DNA of 9,662 nucleotides from Porphyromonadaceae bacterium UBA2751 (GCA_002353285.1 DEJJ01000014.1:1-9662), one strand, 5' to 3'; shown: positions 1-5,967, numbered from the stretch's first letter. Made by a program: numbers and translations. Notes: generated by a model not told the origin, from the letters alone.

Positions 1-40
1 AGAATATTTTTGCTTCGGTTTTGAGTATAATATTTTAATC

Positions 41-72
41 TTGCATCATTGTGCCTGACACTATTATCTTTG
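41..72 (+). promoter_or_regulatory. Possible Bacteroidetes-type promoter
   Basis: TATCTTTG at 65-72 fits the Bacteroidetes -7 consensus TAnnTTTG, and TTG at 41-43 lies 21 bases upstream, near the usual -33 spacing. Transcription would start around 79, running right. No intact plus-strand gene follows except an 18-codon ORF at 81-137, so this may be an orphan promoter or a chance match in AT-rich DNA. Confidence 0.3.
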
Positions 73-133
73 TCTCATTTATGGCGTTCATTGATATGTT
101 TTTTGTTCTTATGAGGACTTCTGTCCTTTTGTC

Positions 134-253
134 TTAAAAGATAAGGCCAATGGGGCGCTCGGGATAGGAGACTCGGGTAAGGCGGCCACGGTCATAGCGG
201 TACTCTACGCTCTTGCCTCCGTCCTTCAGGTTGGCGGTCTGCACCGTGAGTCC
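134..253 (-). pseudogene. Rhs/YD-repeat protein remnant (39 codons)
   Basis: Read on the minus strand from 253 to the TAA at 136-134, this frame encodes 39 residues including VEYRYDRGRLTRVSYPE. The Y-x-YD-x-x-GRL-T-x-V-x-YP pattern is the signature of the YD (Rhs) repeat found in large polymorphic toxins and cell-surface wall proteins. The frame is closed by an in-frame TGA at 256-254 and by the TAA right after the repeat, and no start codon or further repeats are visible. An intact Rhs protein has hundreds to thousands of residues, so this is a scrap left by deletion or recombination, not a working gene. The codons are GC-rich compared with the AT-rich flanks, which supports a coding origin. 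The family call rests on one repeat, so the parent protein cannot be named. Confidence 0.65.
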
Positions 254-277
254 TCAAAATGCCGTCCCTTTGAGGAC
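250..277. repeat. 9-bp perfect inverted repeat
   Basis: GTCCTCAAA (250-258) and TTTGAGGAC (269-277) are perfect inverted repeats around a 10-base loop. No T-run follows on either strand, so it is not a typical terminator. It sits exactly at the 5' edge of the Rhs remnant. The 7-mer TGAGGAC also occurs at 112-118, on the other side of the remnant. Confidence 0.5.
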
Positions 278-312
278 AATTTGATGGCATTATTAAAATA
301 ATCGTGCAAAAA

Positions 313-344
313 TTTTCGTAATACATGGAAAAGCACTACCTTTG
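313..344 (+). promoter_or_regulatory. metK promoter
   Basis: TACCTTTG at 337-344 matches the -7 consensus TAnnTTTG exactly. A T-rich TTTTCG at 313-318 lies at about the correct distance for the weakly conserved -33 TTTG element. The predicted start is near 351, giving metK an untranslated leader of about 140 bases. That is long enough to include the riboswitch at 376-427. Confidence 0.65.
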
Positions 345-375
345 CAGCCGCAAAAATAAACAACAGTATTAACAC

Positions 376-427
376 AGTGGAAAAATTTGGCTGCTTGCAA
401 CCACTTTAAAAAAATGCTAAAACTGCG
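376..427 (+). promoter_or_regulatory. SAM-II (SAM-alpha) riboswitch aptamer
   Basis: The leader of metK contains the conserved blocks of the compact SAM-II H-type pseudoknot in the right order. P1 is AGUGG (376-380) paired with CCACU (401-405). The P1 loop carries AUUUGG (385-390) and CUUGCA (394-399), and P1 is followed by UUUAAA (405-410) and GCUAAA (416-421). The pseudoknot helix P2a can form from GCA (397-399) with UGC (415-417). The 3' helix P2b is weak: only two pairs are visible (G390-C426, C391-G425), and the usual purine-rich Shine-Dalgarno-like 3' end is replaced by CUGCG. The class is known to bind S-adenosylmethionine and repress methionine/SAM genes. Its position ahead of SAM synthetase fits product feedback. 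I matched it from memory of the consensus; a covariance-model score is lacking. SAM-V, a related fold, is the main alternative. Confidence 0.82.
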
Positions 428-455
428 AATTATCCCTCAAATCTTTCACAGAATC

Positions 456-492
456 TTAGCGTTTTTCCACATTAAACAAATTTGGAAAAATG
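456..492 (+). promoter_or_regulatory. Putative translational expression platform of the metK riboswitch
   Basis: CGUUUUUCCA (460-469) can pair with UGGAAAAAUG (483-492): ten base pairs with one G-U around a 13-base loop, placing the whole metK AUG inside the stem. The same strand can instead pair with the aptamer. UUUUUCCAC (462-470) is perfectly complementary to GUGGAAAAA (377-385, the 5' side of P1 plus its loop). UUAGCGUUUUU (456-466) pairs with AAAAAUGCUAA (410-420, the 3' side of the pseudoknot) over eleven positions with one wobble. The simplest reading is that bound SAM holds the aptamer together and frees 460-469 to hide the start codon. Without SAM, 456-470 is captured by aptamer strands and the start is open. 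The complementarity is seen directly; the switching is inferred. Confidence 0.6.
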
Positions 493-1779
493 AACTATTT
501 GTTTACTAGTGAGTCGGTGAGTGAAGGACATCCCGACAAAATCGCTGACCAAATCAGCGATGCGCTGCTCGATCATTTCCTGGCCTTTGACCCACACAGT
601 CGAGTGGCTTGTGAAACGCTGGTGACCACTGGCCAAGTGGTTATAGCTGGCGAAGTGAAGAGTAAAACCTACATCGACCTGATGGAGGTGGCTCGTGGCG
701 TAATCAGCAACATTGGATACACAAAGAGCGAGTACAAGTTTGACGCCGAGTCGTGTGGTGTGCTCTCGGCAATCCATGAGCAGAGCGACGACATCAATCG
801 CGGTGTGGACCGTGAAACCAGCGAGGATCAAGGTGCCGGCGACCAAGGCATGATGTTTGGTTTCGCTTGCAACGAGACTCCCAGCTACATGCCTCTAACT
901 CTCGACTTGGCGCACCGCATCCTGCGTGAACTGGCAGTGCTGCGCAAGGCGGGTGAGATCAAGTATCTGCGTCCCGATGCCAAGAGCCAAGTCACTGTCG
1001 AGTATGACGAGGACACCCATCGGCCCGTGCGCATCAACACTATCGTGGTGAGCACTCAGCACGACGATTTCATCAAGCCTGCCAACTCAACTGCTCAAGC
1101 ACAAGAGGAGGCCGACAAGCTCATGGTGGAACGCATCAAGCACGATGTGGAAACCATCCTGCTGCCACGAGTTAAGCAGCAGTTGCCCGACGATGTGAAG
1201 CTTCTCTTCGACGACAAGCTCACTCTCCATGTCAATCCCACTGGCAAGTTTGTGATTGGTGGACCTCATGGCGACACGGGTCTCACTGGGCGCAAAATTA
1301 TCGTCGACACCTATGGCGGACGTGGCGCTCATGGCGGTGGCGCCTTTAGTGGCAAGGACCCAAGCAAGGTCGACCGCAGTGCTGCCTACGCGGCACGCCA
1401 CATGGCCAAGAATGCTGTGGCGGCTGGCGTGGCCGACGAGATGCTCGTGCAGGTGTCCTACGCCATTGGCGTGGCCGAGCCTGTGAGCCTCTATGTCAAC
1501 ACCTTTGGCACCAGCCATGTGGACATGACCGATGCTCAGATAGCCACCGTCCTGCAGCAGCATTTCTCGCTCACTCCTCATGCCATTGAAACCCGCCTGA
1601 AGTTGCGCAACCCCATCTATCAGGAAACTGCAGCCTATGGCCACATGGGCCGTGAGCCACAGGTGGTGACCAAGCACTTCAAGTCGCTCTACGAGGGCGA
1701 CCGCGACATCGAGGTGGAGCTCTTCACCTGGGAGAAACTCGACTACGTCGACACCCTGCGCAAGGCTTTCGGCTTGTAG
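490..1779 (+). CDS. metK: S-adenosylmethionine synthetase
   Basis: Cytosolic methionine adenosyltransferase: ATP + L-methionine + water gives S-adenosylmethionine, phosphate and diphosphate. The 429-residue protein has the N-terminal SESVSEGHPDK block (7-17) with the catalytic His14 and metal-binding Asp16, and a metal-binding Glu near 42. The ATP-site motif GAGDQGMMFGF is at 115-125, DTGLTGRK at 262-269, and the glycine-rich P-loop-like GGGAFSGKDP at 282-291. It is longer than the E. coli enzyme (384) but normal for Bacteroidetes, whose forms carry insertions. The ATG at 490 starts directly at the conserved MNYLFTSESV and lies inside the predicted switch stem, which supports this start. The gene is monocistronic between its own promoter and a strong terminator. 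Control is probably feedback by SAM through the leader riboswitch. All key residues appear intact. Confidence 0.98.
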   Translation: MNYLFTSESVSEGHPDKIADQISDALLDHFLAFDPHSRVACETLVTTGQVVIAGEVKSKTYIDLMEVARGVISNIGYTKSEYKFDAESCGVLSAIHEQSDDINRGVDRETSEDQGAGDQGMMFGFACNETPSYMPLTLDLAHRILRELAVLRKAGEIKYLRPDAKSQVTVEYDEDTHRPVRINTIVVSTQHDDFIKPANSTAQAQEEADKLMVERIKHDVETILLPRVKQQLPDDVKLLFDDKLTLHVNPTGKFVIGGPHGDTGLTGRKIIVDTYGGRGAHGGGAFSGKDPSKVDRSAAYAARHMAKNAVAAGVADEMLVQVSYAIGVAEPVSLYVNTFGTSHVDMTDAQIATVLQQHFSLTPHAIETRLKLRNPIYQETAAYGHMGREPQVVTKHFKSLYEGDRDIEVELFTWEKLDYVDTLRKAFGL

Positions 1780-1795
1780 CCGAGCTGCGCAAGGC

Positions 1796-1848
1796 AAAAA
1801 TAATAACCCCAAGCACCTGTCGAGGTTGCTTGGGGTTATTGTGTTTTT
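1796..1848. terminator. Bidirectional terminator shared by metK and ychF
   Basis: A 14-bp perfect stem is formed by 1802-1815 and 1827-1840, with the AACCCCAAGC/GCTTGGGGTT core. An 11-base loop can itself add an ACCT/AGGT pairing. On the plus strand it is followed by GTGTTTTT (1841-1848). On the minus strand it is followed by a T-run, seen as AAAAA at 1796-1800. It therefore has terminator architecture for both converging genes, 22 bases after the metK stop and 14 bases beyond the ychF stop. Confidence 0.9.
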
Positions 1849-1861
1849 AATATGCAGGCAA

Positions 1862-2962
1862 TCACACATTAAAGCGGAACACCACTATGTCGCCATCCTG
1901 GAACACATAGTCCTTGCCCTCGATGTGCATTTTGCCGGCCTCCTTCACAGCAGCCTCGCTGCCGTAGTGGATGTAGTCGTCATATTTAATGATCTCGGCA
2001 CGAATGAAACCGCGCTCAAAGTCAGAGTGAATCACTCCAGCACACTGTGGAGCCTTGCTGCCCTTGCGGTAGGTCCAGGCGCGCACCTCCTTGGGGCCTG
2101 CAGTGAGGAAGGTCTCAAGGTCAAGCAGCTTATAGGCCGCCTTGATGAGGCGGTTCACACCGCTCTCCTTGAGTCCTATCTCCTCGAGGAACATCTGGCG
2201 CTCCTCGTAGGTCTCGAGCTCGGCAATGTCGCTCTCGGTCTGCGCCGCCACCACCAGAATCTCGGCATGCTCATCTTTCACCGCTTCGCGCACTGCGTCG
2301 ACATATTTATTGCCACTCACAGCGCTGGCATCGTCAACGTTGCACACATAGAGCACAGGTTTGTTGGTGAGCAGAAACAAGTCGTGGGCAAACTTCTGCT
2401 CATCTTTGGTCTCAAGCTCCACACTGCGAGCGCTCTTGCCCTGAGTGAGCACCTCCTGATAGCGCTTTAGCACCTCGTGCTGCATCTTGGCATCGCGGTC
2501 GCCAGCGGCAGCCATCTTGGCCACCTTGCCTATGCGGCTCTCGATGGTCTCGAGGTCACGCAGCTGCAATTCAGTATCGATGACTTCCTTGTCGCGCACG
2601 GGGTCGACGGTGCCATCCACGTGCGTGATGTTATCGTCGTCGAAGCAGCGCAGCACGTGCAGGATGGCGTCGGTCTCGCGTATGTTGGCAAGGAACTTGT
2701 TGCCCAGGCCCTCACCACGACTTGCACCCTTGACCAGGCCTGCAATGTCAACAATCTCAACGGTGGTGGGCACCACTTTAGCAGGATGCACAAGCTCGGC
2801 GAGTTTGTTTAATCGCTCGTCGGGAACGGTGATTACGCCCACGTTGGGCTCTATTGTACAGAATGGAAAGTTTGCCGATTGAGCCTTAGCGTTCGACAAG
2901 CAGTTAAACAAGGTCGACTTGCCCACATTTGGGAGTCCCACAATACCACATTGAAGTGCCAT
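1862..2962 (-). CDS. ychF: YchF/OLA1-family Obg-like P-loop ATPase/GTPase
   Basis: Cytosolic translation-associated NTPase of the Obg superfamily. Members of this family bind ribosomes, prefer ATP and modulate stress responses and translation initiation. The 366-residue length is typical. The G1 P-loop GLPNVGKST is at 9-17. A switch I segment near 30-41 reads NFPFCTIEPN. The G3 motif DIAGLVKGAS is at 72-81, followed by the family-typical RGEGLGNKFL. The central coiled-coil insertion covers roughly 130-195 and the C-terminal TGS domain about 280-363. The G4 position reads NVDD (208-211) rather than the canonical NKxD; YchF proteins are naturally divergent here, usually N-x-x-E. The gene has its own TAACTTTG promoter box 41 bases upstream and shares the metK terminator. 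The tannase-like gene ends 66 bases upstream on the same strand, so read-through is possible. Confidence 0.97.
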   Translation of the reverse strand: MALQCGIVGLPNVGKSTLFNCLSNAKAQSANFPFCTIEPNVGVITVPDERLNKLAELVHPAKVVPTTVEIVDIAGLVKGASRGEGLGNKFLANIRETDAILHVLRCFDDDNITHVDGTVDPVRDKEVIDTELQLRDLETIESRIGKVAKMAAAGDRDAKMQHEVLKRYQEVLTQGKSARSVELETKDEQKFAHDLFLLTNKPVLYVCNVDDASAVSGNKYVDAVREAVKDEHAEILVVAAQTESDIAELETYEERQMFLEEIGLKESGVNRLIKAAYKLLDLETFLTAGPKEVRAWTYRKGSKAPQCAGVIHSDFERGFIRAEIIKYDDYIHYGSEAAVKEAGKMHIEGKDYVFQDGDIVVFRFNV

Positions 2963-3002
2963 AATCTATATGATGTTTTTTATGTCGTTATTAAATGGAC
3001 TG

Positions 3003-3010
3003 CAAAGTTA
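3003..3010 (-). promoter_or_regulatory. ychF promoter -7 element
   Basis: On the minus strand 3010-3003 reads TAACTTTG, an exact TAnnTTTG box. The predicted start near 2996 gives a leader of about 35 bases. A good -33 TTTG at the expected distance is not evident. The box lies in the 66-base gap after the tannase-like gene, so ychF need not depend on upstream transcription. Confidence 0.5.
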
Positions 3011-3028
3011 CTTATTTTCTTTCAATTT

Positions 3029-4630
3029 TCATTGCCATGCAGCAGGATAATCACTCAGCAGAGCTTTTTTGAAGCGTTCATTCTCATTGAGCTTCTTGCT
3101 GAGCAAGCACTGTTTTATCCACATGAACATCTCGTCGAGAGCATAGTCGCCGCTGTGGGGGCGGTTCCACGCCAGCAGGAAGTTCACGCTCTTGCCAGCC
3201 TGCTTGAGCTTAAGGGCAAGGTTGATGGGCACGGGAAAGGCTGTGTCGCGGTCGCGTGCGCCGTGGCGTATGTACCAGTATTGGGCCACATCGCTCACGC
3301 TGTCGCCTATGTAGTTCATGGGGTTCATCAGTGCCACGTTGCGCTTCACCTCTTCGCTCACCACACTGCCTGCCATCATGGCGCCATAGTCGGTGAAGTT
3401 GACGCTGCTGCCGGTCCAGTCGCCAAACTCCTCGTTCTCGCCCGAGGCACGCTGCCCAGCCACGCCCTGGGTGTCGAAGGCGGGTGCGGTCTTCAGGGGT
3501 TGGGTGCTCACCACGTAGTTGAGATATTTGTTCATGTCGAGGTCTACAATGTATTCACCCGCGCGCTTTTTCATGCCGCCGCGCGTTGTGACAAGTCGCT
3601 CACCGCCCAGTGGAATCTTGCCAGCAGGCGAGCCCATGCCGCCGTTGATGGGCGGCGCGCCAAAGCTTGCTTCATCGCTGAAGCTGAAGCCCAGGCTGTC
3701 GGGAATCTCGGCTCCGGCATTCTTGGCTATCTGAGCCGAGCGAATAAGTTCTTTCTTGATATAGTCGAGGTAGTTGGCCGCTGTGAGCAGTGTGCCGTCG
3801 TCGGTATGCAGCGACAAGCTTTCAAGATAGGCTGGAAATTGCTCTTTAAGCTGGTCGCTCACCGCAAGCACGTCGAGGCTGCCCTGCTGGCGGCTCTGGG
3901 TGCCGTTATAGAGCCATTCGTAGGCCATGTCGGCATGTTCCAGGTCGATGATGGGGCAGTAGCACACCGAGGCCATCACGTCGTCGCGCACTGGTGCCGC
4001 ACCCATCGCCTTCAGCAAGGGTTCATAGGCGGGATTGTTGCCAGTGGCACCCATCAGGGCCGACATCGATCCGCCAGCGCTCGTGCCGTCGGTGATTATC
4101 TTCTCGGCATCGCCAGGTAACTCGTCGTCGAAGTAGCGCAGGTAGCGAATGGCCGCCTTCAGGTCGAGGATGGCATTGGGCGCGCGGCCTGTAAAGATGC
4201 TTTGGCCTTTCTTGATGCCAGCTTTCTTGTCGCTTTTGCGGGCTGTCACGCTCGAGTTGCGGCCACGGGTTCCAGGTATCACCACCACCATGCCCTCTTG
4301 CAGTGCGCGCCCACTGGCATCGCCAGCTTGGGGCTGACCAGCGCGTGATGCCATGTAACCGCCCACGTAGGTGCGCAGCAGTATGGCCGACTCGCTTCCA
4401 GCATTCTCGGGCACGTACACGTTCAGGTACTGATAGGCCGAGTCTTCGATATTCGTCACGTAATATAGCTTCTCATAGGCCACATAGTTCACCTTGCTGC
4501 CATCAACCATGGTCATCGTGCGGGGCTCGCCCGCAGTGGGGTCAAACTGCAGTTTTCTCGGAGCTCTGTCCAGGGCTTGGCAACAGGCAATCGCCACAAT
4601 GGCCATTGCAATAGTTAATGTTGATCTCAT
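3029..4630 (-). CDS. Exported tannase-like alpha/beta-hydrolase (TanLp1 family)
   Basis: Probable tannin acyl hydrolase, which cleaves galloyl esters of gallotannins or related phenolic esters outside the cytoplasm. The 533-residue protein begins with a hydrophobic signal sequence (about 1-19); cysteines at 16-17 leave a weak chance of a lipoprotein. As I recall the Lactiplantibacillus plantarum tannase, the matches are YVGGYM (88-93), GTRGR (120-124), ILDLKAAIRYLRY (154-166), LPGD, the nucleophile elbow GTSAGG with Ser184, EHADMAYEW (231-239), RHGARDRDTAF (455-465) and PHSGDY (491-496). Ser184, Asp460 and His492 give the triad. Lys380, a Glu near 398-400 and Asp462 align with the galloyl-binding residues. 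An extra 45 or so residues (about 316-358, Gly/Pro/Ser-rich) extend the lid region. The gene lies 53 bases after recO on the same strand. A feruloyl-type esterase is the main alternative. Confidence 0.85.
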   Translation of the reverse strand: MRSTLTIAMAIVAIACCQALDRAPRKLQFDPTAGEPRTMTMVDGSKVNYVAYEKLYYVTNIEDSAYQYLNVYVPENAGSESAILLRTYVGGYMASRAGQPQAGDASGRALQEGMVVVIPGTRGRNSSVTARKSDKKAGIKKGQSIFTGRAPNAILDLKAAIRYLRYFDDELPGDAEKIITDGTSAGGSMSALMGATGNNPAYEPLLKAMGAAPVRDDVMASVCYCPIIDLEHADMAYEWLYNGTQSRQQGSLDVLAVSDQLKEQFPAYLESLSLHTDDGTLLTAANYLDYIKKELIRSAQIAKNAGAEIPDSLGFSFSDEASFGAPPINGGMGSPAGKIPLGGERLVTTRGGMKKRAGEYIVDLDMNKYLNYVVSTQPLKTAPAFDTQGVAGQRASGENEEFGDWTGSSVNFTDYGAMMAGSVVSEEVKRNVALMNPMNYIGDSVSDVAQYWYIRHGARDRDTAFPVPINLALKLKQAGKSVNFLLAWNRPHSGDYALDEMFMWIKQCLLSKKLNENERFKKALLSDYPAAWQ

Positions 4631-4683
4631 GTTGGTTTATTTGTTTTTGTTGAATTGATGTTTTTTCAGGACGAAATGCAAAT

Positions 4684-5409
4684 TCACACAAAGAGCTGCT
4701 TGAGCACCTCGGGCGAGCGCAGGGTGCCCAGGGTGGAGTGGTGGAGCCGGTAGTAACTGAGCATCATGTCAATTATCTCATTGCGCTGCTCGCGGTTGAA
4801 CTTGAACCGATGCATGTTGTCGAATGTCATGCGCGAGAGCAGTGGCAGCACTTGTGCTTGGCGTGGAGGCAGGTGCTTCGTCCCGGCGCTGGGTGTGGCG
4901 CTGAACGTGCCCTCATCCATGTTGAACCAGTAGCCCTCGTGATAGCTCTCAATGTCGGGCTGGATGCCTATGAACTGGCCCAGGCGATACAGGAAGCAGA
5001 TGTGGAAGTTGGCAACGCTGCTATGGCAGTCCTCAAGCCTGGCGATGCAGTTCTTGAGAAAGCTGTAAAGCACCATGTTCTGCTCTTGCTCATGGATGGT
5101 GTGGCTGAGCAATTCGCTCACAAACATTGCTATGGCGTTCTTCATCGGGTTGCTGTAGATGGAATGTAGCATCACCGTGCGCCGCACGTCGTGAAGTGTG
5201 CCCAGGTCGCGGCCTGGCTGTAGCCTGGCCTCAAACTCAATGAGCCCAAGCGGCATGAACATCGCATTGCGCATGCGCGAGGCATGGGTTGAGCCCTGGC
5301 GCACAAGAAATGAGAGCATCCCCAGTTTGTCGGTGTAGATGCGGGCGATGTTGTGTTTGTCGTTATATTTGATAACACTCACTACTATGCCTTCGAGTTT
5401 CTCTTGCAT
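4684..5409 (-). CDS. recO: DNA repair and recombination mediator RecO
   Basis: RecO works with RecR in the RecF pathway, loading RecA on SSB-coated single strands and annealing complementary strands during gap repair. The 241-residue length is normal. An OB-fold N-terminus covers about 1-80 (KLEGIVVSVIKYNDKHNIARIYTDKLGM pattern split over 4-31). A helical domain with the conserved-type F-VSELL-x-H region follows at 96-103. The domain ends with YWFNMDEGTF (160-169), the Bacteroidetes version of the 'DlreG-F' segment. No CxxC zinc motif is seen, unlike Deinococcus RecO. The promoter box TAACTTTG (minus, 5436-5429) is just upstream and divergent from the tRNA-Glu promoter. The TGA overlaps a TGAATTTG sequence (4686-4679) that could be a degenerate promoter for the tannase-like gene. 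Confidence 0.93.
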   Translation of the reverse strand: MQEKLEGIVVSVIKYNDKHNIARIYTDKLGMLSFLVRQGSTHASRMRNAMFMPLGLIEFEARLQPGRDLGTLHDVRRTVMLHSIYSNPMKNAIAMFVSELLSHTIHEQEQNMVLYSFLKNCIARLEDCHSSVANFHICFLYRLGQFIGIQPDIESYHEGYWFNMDEGTFSATPSAGTKHLPPRQAQVLPLLSRMTFDNMHRFKFNREQRNEIIDMMLSYYRLHHSTLGTLRSPEVLKQLFV

Positions 5410-5428
5410 GTGTCAATCTTTGATTTAG

Positions 5429-5436
5429 CAAAGTTA
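5429..5436 (-). promoter_or_regulatory. recO promoter -7 element
   Basis: Minus-strand 5436-5429 reads TAACTTTG, matching TAnnTTTG. A TTTG at 5463-5460 is 23 bases upstream, somewhat further than the usual 19-21. The start would be around 5422, about 12 bases before the recO ATG, so the leader is very short. Confidence 0.5.
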
Positions 5437-5507
5437 CAACTTTTGGGCCTTTTTTAGAGCAAAAATGCAAAAAATCTTTGTCTTTTAAAGTTTTAACAAC
5501 AATAAAT

Positions 5508-5538
5508 TTTGCTGTTTCAAAAATTTCACCTAATTTTG
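5508..5538 (+). promoter_or_regulatory. Promoter of the tRNA-Glu/rpsT unit
   Basis: TTTG at 5508-5511, a 19-base spacer and TAATTTTG at 5531-5538 give a full Bacteroidetes housekeeping promoter with ideal spacing. The start is expected near 5545, about 22 bases before the mature tRNA. This is the best promoter in the window, as expected for a stable-RNA and ribosomal-protein unit. Confidence 0.75.
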
Positions 5539-5566
5539 CAGTCGCTTTTGAAAAAAAGATCACAGG

Positions 5567-5638
5567 GGCCCATTCGTCTATCGGCTAGGACGCAAGATTT
5601 TCATTCTTGAAAGAGCAGTTCGATTCTGCTATGGGCTA
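5567..5638 (+). tRNA. tRNA-Glu (anticodon UUC), first copy
   Basis: A 72-base cloverleaf. The acceptor is GGCCCAT/ATGGGCT with a G1-U72 wobble, and the discriminator is A5638. The D arm is GTCT..GGAC and the anticodon stem CAAGA/TCTTG carries loop TTTTCAT, so the anticodon is TTC. The T stem AGCAG/CTGCT has loop TTCGATT. The 3' CCA is not encoded, so it must be added enzymatically. It lies 37 bases ahead of rpsT on the same strand and is probably cotranscribed with it, released by RNase P and tRNA 3' processing. A base-for-base identical copy lies at 6031-6102. Confidence 0.96.
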
Positions 5639-5675
5639 CTAATAATCAAACAATTAAATTTTTTATACACAAATT

Positions 5676-5933
5676 ATGGCAAACCATAAATCATCTATCA
5701 AACGTATTCGTCAAACTAAGACAAGAAACGAGCGTAACCGTTACTACGCTAAGACTATGCGCAACGCCGTTCGCAACCTGCGCAAAATGGAGAATAAGGA
5801 AGAGGCTGCTGCTGCCTACAAGAAGGTTTCGGCCATGCTTGACAAGCTCGGTCGCAAGGGCACTATCAGCAAGAACAAGGCTTCTAACCTCAAGAGCAAG
5901 CTCGCTAAGCACATTAACAAGCTCGAGGCCTAA
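5676..5933 (+). CDS. rpsT: 30S ribosomal protein S20
   Basis: Small primary-binding protein of the 30S subunit that contacts the 5' and 3' minor domains of 16S rRNA. The 85 residues are very basic and all-helical in character. The typical N-terminus is MANHKSSIKRIRQTKTRNER (1-20), followed by a long helix (about 20-50), a glycine turn KLGRKGTISKNKAS (57-70) and a final basic helix. Length and sequence are standard. The ATG follows the AT-rich leader AATTAAATTTTTTATACACAAATT without a Shine-Dalgarno site, as is normal in this phylum. It sits between two identical tRNA-Glu genes, so the unit reads tRNA-Glu, rpsT, tRNA-Glu. Processing of the tRNAs would set the ends of the rpsT mRNA. Confidence 0.98.
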   Translation: MANHKSSIKRIRQTKTRNERNRYYAKTMRNAVRNLRKMENKEEAAAAYKKVSAMLDKLGRKGTISKNKASNLKSKLAKHINKLEA

Positions 5934-5948
5934 TTGGTGCATTCTCCT

Positions 5949-5967
5949 GGGGAACACTTGGCTCCCC
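5949..5967 (+). terminator. Weak hairpin after rpsT
   Basis: GGGGA (5949-5953) pairs with TCCCC (5963-5967), with one more possible C-G pair inside. The first T-run (TATTTTTCT) is about 12 bases further on. It could be a partial terminator or an mRNA-stabilising hairpin that lets some transcripts continue into the second tRNA-Glu. Confidence 0.35.

Noticed and set aside
1087..1869. Minus-strand open frame opposite metK
   Set aside because: Antisense shadow of metK that runs through the terminator hairpin; no domain is recognisable.
2879..4120. Long plus-strand open frame (413 codons) opposite the tannase-like gene
   Set aside because: It lies antisense to the well-supported alpha/beta-hydrolase and crosses the ychF promoter; its His/Val/Ala-rich translation resembles no family and reflects codon bias of the opposite strand.
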